Of a DNA stretch of 64,000 bases, positions 56,892 to 64,000 are shown piece after piece; position 1 is the first letter of the stretch; each line of letters opens with the position of its first letter. The stretch is from Bradyrhizobium nitroreducens (GTDB taxonomy: Bacteria; Pseudomonadota; Alphaproteobacteria; Rhizobiales; Xanthobacteraceae), in the NCBI RefSeq assembly GCF_002776695.1, contig NZ_LFJC01000003.1, positions 2,086,487 to 2,150,486 on the forward strand, written 5' to 3'. The translations under genes were made by a program, and so were the position numbers. Below the pieces are notes generated by a model. That model saw only the letters and a program-made list of their open reading frames with translations, made no database searches and had not been told where the DNA came from.

Positions 56892-57314
56892 TTATTTCCC
56901 CACCACCCTCGCCGCCTCCAACAACCTCTCGCTCGCGCTTGCCGTCGCGAGCACCGTGCCGTCTTCCGTCATCAGCTTGGCCTCGACGAAGGCAATGGTC
57001 TTGCCGAGCTGCGTCACCCGGGCCTCGCCGATGATCGGGCCGGGCCTGGCGGGGCTGAGGAAATTCACGGTCATGCTGATGGTCGTGGTGTAGAGCCGCC
57101 CCTCACTCATCACCAGCACCGCGGGGCCCATGGTATCGTCGAGCATGGCCGAGAGCATGCCGCCCTGGATAAAGCCCGCCGGATTGCAGAATTCGGGCTT
57201 GCCCTCGAAGCCGAGCTTGATCCAGCCCTCCTCGGGACGGGCATCGAGCAGACGCCAGCCCAGCAGTTCGGCACAAGGCGGCCTCTTGAAGTTGTCGAGC
57301 GCTGTCTTGACCAT
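56892..57314 (-). CDS. PaaI family thioesterase
   Basis: The 140-residue protein is a hotdog-fold thioesterase. The active-site segment is NPAGFIQGGMLSAMLDDTMG and the later strand is TVNFLSPARPGPIIGEARVT. Such enzymes release CoA from acyl- or aryl-CoA. GGAGG lies seven bases before the ATG at 57314. It follows mutY on the same strand by 53 bp. Confidence 0.92.
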   Translation of the reverse strand: MVKTALDNFKRPPCAELLGWRLLDARPEEGWIKLGFEGKPEFCNPAGFIQGGMLSAMLDDTMGPAVLVMSEGRLYTTTISMTVNFLSPARPGPIIGEARVTQLGKTIAFVEAKLMTEDGTVLATASASERLLEAARVVGK

Positions 57315-57367
57315 CCGGGAAGCCTCCGTGTCGCCTCTGTTAGCGCGGGCCTGCTGCCAGCATGGTG

Positions 57368-58489
57368 TCAGGAGGATGCCGCCGGCGGGAGACCCAATCC
57401 GTGCGCGATCACCTTGCGCATGACGTTCGGCAGTGCTTCCCCGGCCAACGTCGCGATCGGCACCCAGCGCATGCCTGCGGGCGCGCGCGTGCGGGCCTCC
57501 GCTTTCGCCGTGTAGACCACCAGTTCCAGCGGAAAATGCGTGAAGACGTGGGTGACGACGCCCACCCTGCGCTGCCAGCGCGACAGTCCCTTCAGCGCGG
57601 GCGCCTGCCGTTTCGCCTCGTCGTCGTCCTGGCCGGCGAGCCAGTCCGAACCGGGCACCTCGGTCATGCCGCCGAGCAGCCCCTTTTCGGGCCGGCTGCG
57701 GACGAGCAGCTCGTCCCCGCGCGTCACCACGAAAGCGGCGCCCCGCCGCAGCGTTCCGCTCTTCTTCGGCGCCTTGCGCGGGAACGTCTCCTGCGTGCCT
57801 TGCGCACGCGCCGCGCAATCCTCGGTGAGCGGGCAGAGCGAGCAGGCCGGCTTCTTCGGCGTGCAGATCGAAGAGCCGAGATCCATCAGCGCCTGCGCGC
57901 TATCGCCGGCGCGCGCGTTCGCCAGCAGCGTCGTTGCCAATTGCTGGATTAGAGGCTTCGCTTGCGGCAGTTCCTCCTCGACCGCGAACAGGCGCGACAC
58001 CACGCGCTCGATATTGCCGTCGACCGGCATGGTGTGACGGTCGAAGGCGATCGCTGCGATCGCCGCCGCCGTGTACGGCCCGATACCCGGCAGCGCGCGC
58101 AGCCCCTCCTCCGTGTCCGGAAACACGCCGCCATGGTCCCGCGTCACCGCGACCGCGCAGGCGTAGAGATTGCGCGCACGCGAGTAATAGCCGAGCCCGG
58201 CCCACATCCGCAGCACGTCGTCCTGCGAGGCGCTTCCCAACGCCGTGACGTCAGGCCAGCGCGCCACGAATTTCTCGAAGTAGGGGCCGACCGCCTTCAC
58301 CGTGGTCTGCTGCAGCATGATCTCGGACAGCCAGACCCGGTAGGGGTCCGACGCCTCTCCGGGCATCGCGCGCCAGGGCAGCCGCCGGCGATGGCGGTCG
58401 TACCAAGCGAGCAGGAGTGTTGGGCGCGATGATGATGCTGTCGACGGCGCGGGTTCCGGCCTGGCCTTGCGGGCAGATCTGGGGCTCAT
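57368..58489 (-). CDS. mutY: Adenine DNA glycosylase MutY
   Basis: MutY removes adenine mispaired with 8-oxoguanine. The 373-residue protein has the catalytic Glu56 (SEIMLQQTTVKAV), the helix-hairpin-helix LPGIGPYTAAAIAAIAFD with Asp150, and the [4Fe-4S] cysteines 209, 216, 219 and 225 (ICTPKKPACSLCPLTEDC). The C-terminal NUDIX-like 8-oxoG recognition domain follows (RRGAAFVVTRGDELLVRSRP, FTHFPLELVVY). It is divergent from the DUF721 gene. Confidence 0.96.
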   Translation of the reverse strand: MSPRSARKARPEPAPSTASSSRPTLLLAWYDRHRRRLPWRAMPGEASDPYRVWLSEIMLQQTTVKAVGPYFEKFVARWPDVTALGSASQDDVLRMWAGLGYYSRARNLYACAVAVTRDHGGVFPDTEEGLRALPGIGPYTAAAIAAIAFDRHTMPVDGNIERVVSRLFAVEEELPQAKPLIQQLATTLLANARAGDSAQALMDLGSSICTPKKPACSLCPLTEDCAARAQGTQETFPRKAPKKSGTLRRGAAFVVTRGDELLVRSRPEKGLLGGMTEVPGSDWLAGQDDDEAKRQAPALKGLSRWQRRVGVVTHVFTHFPLELVVYTAKAEARTRAPAGMRWVPIATLAGEALPNVMRKVIAHGLGLPPAASS

Positions 58490-58524
58490 GTCGTCACCCT
58501 AACGACGTCGCGCCGATCTCTCTA

Positions 58525-58562
58525 TGTCATGCCCGCGCGCGTCGCGGGGCATCCACGTCTTT
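58525..58562. repeat. Dispersed palindromic repeat, family F, copy 3 (partial)
   Basis: TGTCATGCCCGCGCGCGTCG followed by CGGGGCATCCACG matches the left end of the family F copy at 29801. It lies in the mutY-DUF721 promoter region. Confidence 0.5.
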
Positions 58563-58600
58563 CTTCGTGGCGGTTCGCCCGAAGTGCTATAAAGCCGACC

Positions 58601-59098
58601 ATGTCCAAATCCGGCCCCATCTTCAAACCCGGCCCCATCAGCGCCAAGCCGCTCGGGATCCTGCTCAACGACGTCTTTGCCGAGGCCTATGCCAAGCAGG
58701 GCTTTGCGGCGCGCGAACTGGTGACGCGGTGGGCGCAGATTGCCGGACCGGAGATCGCGGCCCATGCCGAGCCCCTGAAAATGCAATGGCCGCGGCCGGT
58801 GGAGGGGCAGCCGCAGGAGCCGGCGACCCTGGTGCTGCGGGTCGAGGGGCCGATGGCGTTGGAAATCCAGCACTCCGCCGACGTGATCCTGGAGCGGGTC
58901 AACCGCTTCTTCGGCTGGAGCGCGGTCGGCAAGCTCGCCTTCCGCCAAGCCCCGCTGTCACGGCCCCAGGCCCGGAAGCGCCCCAGCCCGCCAGACCCCA
59001 AGAGCGTCGCCAAGGTGGCGGAGAGCCTGGGGGCCATCGAAGATGAAGAACTGAAGACGGCGCTGGCCCGACTTGGGGCCGCCATCAAGCGAAATTGA
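58601..59098 (+). CDS. DUF721 / DciA-like protein
   Basis: The 165-residue protein has the DUF721 core: LNDVFAEAYAKQGFAARELV, then RWAQIAGPEIAAHAEPLKM and VLRVEGPMALEIQHSADVIL. DciA proteins of this family load the replicative helicase where DnaC is absent. The KH-like N-terminal part is conserved; the C-terminal tail is basic and helical. The ATG at 58601 gives MSKSGPIFKPGPISAKPLG. It is followed by the DsbA-like gene at 138 bp, part of a cluster seen in Rhizobiales. Confidence 0.85.
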   Translation: MSKSGPIFKPGPISAKPLGILLNDVFAEAYAKQGFAARELVTRWAQIAGPEIAAHAEPLKMQWPRPVEGQPQEPATLVLRVEGPMALEIQHSADVILERVNRFFGWSAVGKLAFRQAPLSRPQARKRPSPPDPKSVAKVAESLGAIEDEELKTALARLGAAIKRN

Positions 59099-59236
59099 GC
59101 CTTATTTCGCGGCCAATCTGGACCTGTCCCGCCGCGCGCCATTGCCTCAATCGACGTTTCGAGCTAGCGACAGGCCGCCCGAACGGGAACCGCCATAAGT
59201 CCTTGGGGCAAGACCACACCAATCCGGGAGCCGACC

Positions 59237-59893
59237 TTGATCATCACCCGCCGCGCCTTCACCACGATGCTGTCGCTGACCGGGCTTGCCGCGTTTGCCG
59301 GGCTCTCGCCGCTGCGGTTGATCTCCGACGCCATGGCCCAGTCGGCCGCCGACGTCGCCAAGCCGGTGTCGCTGCCCGACATGGCTCTCGGCCCGAAAGA
59401 TGCCGCCGTCACCATCACCGAATATGCCTCGATGACCTGCCCGCACTGCGCGGCCTTCAACGAGCAGGTGTTTCCCAAGATCAAGAAGGAATACATCGAC
59501 GCCGGCAAGGTGCGTTACATCTTCCGCGAGTTCCCGCTCGACATCAAAGCCGCCGCCGGCTCGATGCTGTCGCGCTGCATCGCCAAGGACGACGCGCCGA
59601 AATACTTCGCGGTCACCGACATGCTGTTCCGCCAGCAGAACGACTGGGTGGTGAAGAACACCACCGAGACGCTGACGCGGATCGGCAAGCAGGCCGGCCT
59701 CACCCAGCAGCAGGTCGAGGCCTGCCTGAAGGACCAGGCGCTGCTCGACAAGATCGCCGCCGACCAGAAATATGCCAGCGACGTGCTCAAGGTCGATTCG
59801 ACGCCGACCTTCTTCATCAACGGCGAGAAGATCAAGGGCGAGGCCTCGTTCGAGGAGTTCGCCAAGAAGATCAATCCGCTGCTGAAGAGCTGA
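59237..59893 (+). CDS. DsbA family thioredoxin-fold protein
   Basis: The 218-residue protein starts with a twin-arginine-like signal (MIITRRAFTTMLSLTGLAAF, cleavage after AMAQ likely), so it acts in the periplasm. The active-site pair is Cys68-Pro-His-Cys71 in ASMTCPHCAAFNEQVFPKI, and the cis-proline segment is DSTPTFFINGEKIKG. It resembles DsbA/BdbD-type oxidoreductases. The start is TTG at 59237, preceded by GGGAG. The smc gene follows on the same strand. Confidence 0.92.
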   Translation: MIITRRAFTTMLSLTGLAAFAGLSPLRLISDAMAQSAADVAKPVSLPDMALGPKDAAVTITEYASMTCPHCAAFNEQVFPKIKKEYIDAGKVRYIFREFPLDIKAAAGSMLSRCIAKDDAPKYFAVTDMLFRQQNDWVVKNTTETLTRIGKQAGLTQQQVEACLKDQALLDKIAADQKYASDVLKVDSTPTFFINGEKIKGEASFEEFAKKINPLLKS

Positions 59894-60110
59894 TTCGCTC
59901 GTCAAGATCCTGATTCGCATCTCGAAAGCCGTATCTTTCCCGGCATAAATCCCTTGGGAAAAGCGGCTTTCGCCGGTTGCCCTCGCGGCGCACCGCGGCC
60001 ATTGTCCAGCCGCATGAGGCGCCTCGCGCGACTCGCCCCGGATAGCGACACTGCCTTCCATGGTATTGTCCCGGCAGGGGATTCGCGCCTGCCAACAGAG
60101 ATGCGTGCTT

Positions 60111-63100
60111 ATGAAAATCACCCGCCTGCGACTTCACGGCTTCAAGTCCTTCGTTGAGCCCACGGACTTCGTCATCGAGCCCGGCTTGACCGGCGTGGTC
60201 GGCCCCAACGGTTGCGGCAAGTCGAATCTCGTCGAAGCGCTGCGCTGGGCGATGGGTGAAACCTCGTACAAGTCGTTGCGCGCCGCCGACATGGACGCGG
60301 TGATCTTCGCCGGCTCCGGCAACCGCCCCGCGCGCAACCACGCCGAAGTGACGATGACGATCGACAATGCCGATCGCACCGCGCCGGCGGCGATGAACGA
60401 CAGCCAGCTTCTGGAGGTCTCCCGCCGCATCGAGCGAGAGGCCGGCTCTGTCTATCGCATCAACGGCCGCGACGTACGCGCCCGCGACGTGCAGATCCTG
60501 TTTGCCGATGCCGCCACCGGTGCGCGCTCGCCCGCCCTCGTCCACCAGGGCAAGATCGGCGAGATCATCCAGGCCAAGCCCGAGCAGCGCCGCCGCGTGC
60601 TGGAAGACGCCGCGGGCGTTGCGGGCTTGCATGCCCGCCGCCACGAGGCCGAGCTGCGGCTGAAGGCGGCGGAAACCAACCTCACCCGCGTCGAGGACGT
60701 GATCGGCCAGCTCTCAGGCCAGATGGAAGGCCTGAAGAAGCAGGCCCGCCAAGCCGTGCGTTATCGCGAGGTTGCCGCCAAAGTCCGTAAAGCCGAAGCC
60801 ACCCTGTTCCACCTGCGCTGGATCGGCGCCCATGCCGACGTCAACGAGTCCGGCCAGACCCATGACCTCGCCGTGCGCGAGATGGCCGAGCGCACCCAGC
60901 ATCAGGCCGAGGCTGCCCGCATCCAGGCGATCCGTGCCGCGGAGATGCCGGCGCTGCGCGACGCCGAAGCACGCGCCGCGGCTGGCCTGCAGCGCCTGAC
61001 CAATGCCCGCGAGCTGCTCGACCGCGAGGAAGAGCGCGCCAAGGAGCGCGTCGCCGAGCTCGAGCGTCGCCTCGCCCAGTTCGAGGGTGACATCTCCCGT
61101 GCCCAGCAGCAAACCATGGATGCCGACGTCGCGCTGCAGCGGCTCGACGCCGAAGATGCCGAGCTGAAGGAAGAGATCAAGTCGCGCGTCGAGAAGCGCT
61201 CCGGCGTCGACGAGCGCGTCGCCGAAGCCGAGGCGGTGCTGACCGAGACCGAGCAGCAGTTCGCCGAGCTCACTACCGCCCTCGCCGACCTCACCGCCAA
61301 GCGCAACCAGCTGGAAGCCAACGTCCGCACCCATCGCGACAAGCTCGCCCGGCTCGATCAGGAGATCGCGAACGTCGCCGCAGAGGAGCAGAAGCTCACC
61401 GAGGCGACCGGCGGCTTCGGCGATCTCGACGAATTGACGGCGCTGGTCGAAACCGCGGAAGAGACGCTGGCAGCCTCGGAAGCCGCAGCACAGGCCAGCG
61501 AAGCCGCCCACGTCGCAGCGCGCCAGACGCTGGAATCCTTGCGCTCGCCGCTGGTCGAAGCCGACAAGCGCGCGCAGCGGCTCGAAACCGAAGCACGTAC
61601 GATCTCCAAGATCCTCAACGGCGAGACCAAGAATCTGTGGCCGCCGATCATCGACGGCATCACGGTCGACAAGGGCTTCGAAAAGGCGATCGGCGCCGCC
61701 CTCGGCGACGACCTCGACGCCCCGATCGATCCGTCGGCGCCGATGCGCTGGACCAATGTCGGCCACACCGAGGGCGATCCGGAGCTGCCCGAAGGCGCCG
61801 TGCCGCTCGCCAATCACGTGCAGGCGCCGGCCGAGCTGGCCCGCCGCCTGGCCCAGATCGGCGTGGTGCCGCGCGAGCGCGGTGCCGAGCTGGTCTCGCA
61901 GCTCAAGACCGGCCAGCGGCTGGTCTCGCCCGAGGGCGACGTCTGGCGCTGGGACGGCTTCGTCGCCGCGGCCCACGCTCCGACCGGCGCTGCCCGCCGC
62001 CTCGCCGAGCGCGCCCGCCTCGTCGATATCGAGAACGAGCTGGAGCAGGCCCGCATCGACGCGCAGATCAAGCGTCAGGCGCTGGAGAACGCCGAGTCCG
62101 AATTGCAGATGGCGGCGAGCACCGAAGGGGCCAGCCGCGAGGCCTGGCGTGCCGCGCAGCGCGAGCTGAACGTCGCGCGCGAGCGCCACGCCAATGCCGA
62201 GCGCGAGATCAGCCGCCATGCCGCGCGCAAGGCGACGCTGTCCGAAGCGCACAGCCGCCTCGCCGCCGACCGCGCCGAAGCCGAAGCTGCCTATGAATAT
62301 GCCGAAGCCGGCATCAGCGAGCTGCCGTCGAGCGAGGACACCGAGACCCGTCTCGCCGCTGTCCGCAGCGACATCGAAGCCCACCGCCGCATGGCCGCCC
62401 AGGTCCGCGCCGAGGCGCAGGCGCTGGCGCGCGAGGCTGAGCTCGCCGACCGCCGCGTGCAGGCGATCCTTGCCGAGCGCACCGAGTGGCAGAACCGCAA
62501 GGAGAGCGCGGCCTCCCACATCGACACCATCCAGGCCCGCATCGCCGAGCTCACGATCGAGCGCAGCGAGCTCGAAAACGCACCGGCCGTGTTCGCCGAG
62601 AAACGCAGCGCGCTGATCACCGAGATCGAATACGCCGAGAACGACCGCCGCATGGCCGCCGACGCGCTCGCCACCGCCGAAAGCGCGATGGCCGAGACCG
62701 ACCGCGTCGCCAAGCTGACGCTGGAGGCCCTCTCCAGCTCACGCGAGGCCACCGCCCGCGCCGAGGAACGCATGGAAAGCGCCCGCCGCCGTCTCGAAGA
62801 CATCGAGCGCGAGATCCGCGACATGCTGGAAGTCGAGCCGCAGGCCGTCGCCGGCCTCGCCGAGATCGAGCCCGGCGCCGAGCTGCCGCCGCTGCACGAC
62901 ATCGAGGAGGATCTCGAAAAGATGCGCCGCGACCGCGAGCGTCTCGGCGCCGTCAATTTGCGCGCCGAGGAAGAGCTGCGCGAGGTCGAGGCCCAGCACA
63001 ACGGTCTCGTCACCGAACGCGACGACCTCGTGGAAGCCATCAAGCGGCTGCGCCAGGGCATCCAGAGCCTCAACAAGGAGGCGCGCGAGCGGCTGCTGAC

Positions 63101-63575
63101 CTCGTTCGAGGTCGTCAACAACCACTTCAAGCGCCTGTTCGTCGAGCTGTTCGGCGGCGGCGAAGCCGCGTTGCACCTGATCGAGAGCGACGACCCGCTG
63201 GAGGCCGGCCTCGAAATCATCGCCAAGCCGCCGGGCAAGAAGCCGCAAACGCTGTCGCTGCTGTCGGGTGGCGAGCAGGCCCTGACCGCGATGGCGCTGA
63301 TCTTCGCGGTGTTCCTGACCAACCCGTCCCCGATCTGCGTGCTGGACGAAGTCGACGCGCCGCTCGACGACCACAACGTCGAACGGTACTGCAACCTGCT
63401 GCACGAAATGACCGGCTCGACCGACACGCGCTTCATCATCATTACCCACAATCCGATCACGATGGCGCGGATGAACCGGCTGTTCGGCGTCACCATGGCC
63501 GAGCGCGGCGTGTCGCAGCTGGTGTCGGTCAGCCTGTCAGAGGCTGTGGACATTCTCGACCAGAACGTGGCGTGA
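60111..63575 (+). CDS. smc: Chromosome partition protein SMC
   Basis: SMC is the ATPase of the bacterial condensin that folds and separates chromosomes. The 1154-residue protein has the Walker A motif GPNGCGKSN at residues 31-39, two long coiled coils rich in Glu, Arg and Ala, a hinge near 520-610 (LWPPIIDGITVDKGFEKAIG), and at the C-terminus the signature LSGGEQALTAMALIFAVF and Walker B ICVLDEVDAPLDDHN. The ATG at 60111 gives MKITRLRLHGFKSF, the conserved start; the frame opens 17 codons earlier. Confidence 0.96.
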   Translation: MKITRLRLHGFKSFVEPTDFVIEPGLTGVVGPNGCGKSNLVEALRWAMGETSYKSLRAADMDAVIFAGSGNRPARNHAEVTMTIDNADRTAPAAMNDSQLLEVSRRIEREAGSVYRINGRDVRARDVQILFADAATGARSPALVHQGKIGEIIQAKPEQRRRVLEDAAGVAGLHARRHEAELRLKAAETNLTRVEDVIGQLSGQMEGLKKQARQAVRYREVAAKVRKAEATLFHLRWIGAHADVNESGQTHDLAVREMAERTQHQAEAARIQAIRAAEMPALRDAEARAAAGLQRLTNARELLDREEERAKERVAELERRLAQFEGDISRAQQQTMDADVALQRLDAEDAELKEEIKSRVEKRSGVDERVAEAEAVLTETEQQFAELTTALADLTAKRNQLEANVRTHRDKLARLDQEIANVAAEEQKLTEATGGFGDLDELTALVETAEETLAASEAAAQASEAAHVAARQTLESLRSPLVEADKRAQRLETEARTISKILNGETKNLWPPIIDGITVDKGFEKAIGAALGDDLDAPIDPSAPMRWTNVGHTEGDPELPEGAVPLANHVQAPAELARRLAQIGVVPRERGAELVSQLKTGQRLVSPEGDVWRWDGFVAAAHAPTGAARRLAERARLVDIENELEQARIDAQIKRQALENAESELQMAASTEGASREAWRAAQRELNVARERHANAEREISRHAARKATLSEAHSRLAADRAEAEAAYEYAEAGISELPSSEDTETRLAAVRSDIEAHRRMAAQVRAEAQALAREAELADRRVQAILAERTEWQNRKESAASHIDTIQARIAELTIERSELENAPAVFAEKRSALITEIEYAENDRRMAADALATAESAMAETDRVAKLTLEALSSSREATARAEERMESARRRLEDIEREIRDMLEVEPQAVAGLAEIEPGAELPPLHDIEEDLEKMRRDRERLGAVNLRAEEELREVEAQHNGLVTERDDLVEAIKRLRQGIQSLNKEARERLLTSFEVVNNHFKRLFVELFGGGEAALHLIESDDPLEAGLEIIAKPPGKKPQTLSLLSGGEQALTAMALIFAVFLTNPSPICVLDEVDAPLDDHNVERYCNLLHEMTGSTDTRFIIITHNPITMARMNRLFGVTMAERGVSQLVSVSLSEAVDILDQNVA

Positions 63576-63584
63576 GACGGCTCG

Positions 63585-63678
63585 CGTCATTCCGGGGCTC
63601 GCGAAGCGAGAACCCGGAATCTCGCACAACAATCTCGAACTCCCGGGTTCGCGACTGCGTCGCGCCCCGGGATGACGG
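63585..63678. repeat. Dispersed palindromic repeat, family E, copy 3
   Basis: CGTCATTCCGGGGCTCGCGA to CGCGCCCCGGGATGACGG, with ACCCGGAATCTCG and CTCCCGGGTTCGCG as inner arms. It lies between smc and the next gene. Confidence 0.82.
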
Positions 63679-63687
63679 TGGGCAAAG

Positions 63688-64000
63688 ATGATCTCCCCCA
63701 CCCTCCCCGCCGAACTGAAAGCAGCCCTCGACGGCAAGCTGCAGGGCTTCTCCCGCACCGACGCGGCGCAGCGCTCGCAAAAAATCTCGACGGCTTACCG
63801 CGCGGGCGGCACCTCCGGCACGATCAAGTCCGAGGCTGATGCGCTCGCCTATGCGCTGGCGCGCATGCCGGCGACCTACGCGGCGGTAGCCGCGAGCCTG
63901 AACGCGCTGGCGGAGATCGCGCCAAGCCTCGCCCCGGAAACGCTGCTCGACGTCGGCGCAGGGCCGGGCACCGCGAGCTGGGCGGCGGCGGAGGCGTTCC
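63688..64000 (+). CDS. Rsm22-family rRNA methyltransferase-like protein, 5' part
   Basis: The gene runs off the window edge. The visible 104 residues begin MISPTLPAELKAALDGKLQG and include QKISTAYRAGGTSGTIKSEA, YALARMPATYAAVAASLNAL and the SAM-binding start LLDVGAGPGTASWAAAEAF. This order is that of the Rsm22 family (PF09243), related to a mitochondrial ribosome assembly methyltransferase. The ATG at 63688 is the first in frame after repeat E; no strong ribosome site is evident. Confidence 0.8.
   Translation, partial: MISPTLPAELKAALDGKLQGFSRTDAAQRSQKISTAYRAGGTSGTIKSEADALAYALARMPATYAAVAASLNALAEIAPSLAPETLLDVGAGPGTASWAAAEAF

Noticed and set aside
60714..62519. 601-residue open frame antisense to smc
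   Set aside because: Created by codon bias in the coiled-coil region of SMC; no domain and no ribosome site.

Overview
The window is a stretch of ordinary chromosome from an alphaproteobacterium, very probably Bradyrhizobium or a close relative. The evidence is high GC with strong GC3 bias, a CcrM-type GANTC methyltransferase, a MutY/DciA/DsbA/SMC gene neighbourhood, an ETF-QO gene divergent from a uracil-DNA glycosylase gene, a bacteriophytochrome/heme oxygenase pair, and many short dispersed palindromic repeats of the kind found between rhizobial genes. I see no tRNA, rRNA, CRISPR array, prophage or insertion sequence. The species name is an inference from gene content; no marker sequence was compared.

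Layout. 0-5.4 kb: an MFS transporter, then the complete NAD de novo operon nadA-nadB-nadC behind two copies of an 18-bp operator-like site in inverted orientation. 5.5-10.7 kb: a SleB-type cell wall hydrolase, pyruvate phosphate dikinase with a lysine/alanine-rich N-terminal tail, and a DUF3096 small membrane protein. 11-16 kb: a DUF1236 protein, glyS-glyQ, a small membrane protein and sppA. 16-22 kb: a 32-codon ORF, a DUF2007/methyltransferase pair, a long-chain polyprenyl diphosphate synthase, and an HxlR regulator with a FabF-like synthase, a LysE exporter and an alpha/beta hydrolase. 22-32 kb: ispE, a TPR protein, ETF-QO, an unusual family 4-like uracil-DNA glycosylase, a multi-spanning membrane protein, RNase HII, a VOC protein and a PA0069-type radical SAM protein.

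32.4-40.7 kb is the most interesting part. A phosphoketolase (xfp) and acetate kinase (ackA) pair is followed by a 642-residue protein with a PhoU/DUF47-like C-terminal half, then a half-length PPDK paralogue that keeps the ATP-grasp and phosphohistidine domains but lacks the PEP/pyruvate barrel. A good FixK/FNR-type box lies upstream of xfp. I propose a low-oxygen carbon and phosphoryl-transfer operon in which the last two genes form an uncharacterised phosphotransfer pair.

40.7-47.3 kb: a short glycosyltransferase-like protein, a MarR-GNAT fusion with a 34-bp operator palindrome, moaB, a YpfJ-type zinc peptidase, ccrM with a dense GANTC cluster at its 5' end, a small membrane protein and a GST. 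47.3-53 kb: a chemoreceptor, a bacteriophytochrome hybrid HWE kinase and its heme oxygenase. 53-58.5 kb: a DUF1127 protein, a SnoaL-like protein divergent from a LysR regulator, a GST divergent from an FAD monooxygenase, a PaaI thioesterase and mutY. 58.6-64 kb: a DUF721/DciA protein, a DsbA-like protein, SMC, and the 5' part of an Rsm22-family gene cut by the window edge.

Eight families of dispersed intergenic palindromes (A-H below) fill most of the non-coding space. Several occur two or three times in the window in either orientation. One fills most of the nadA-nadB gap.
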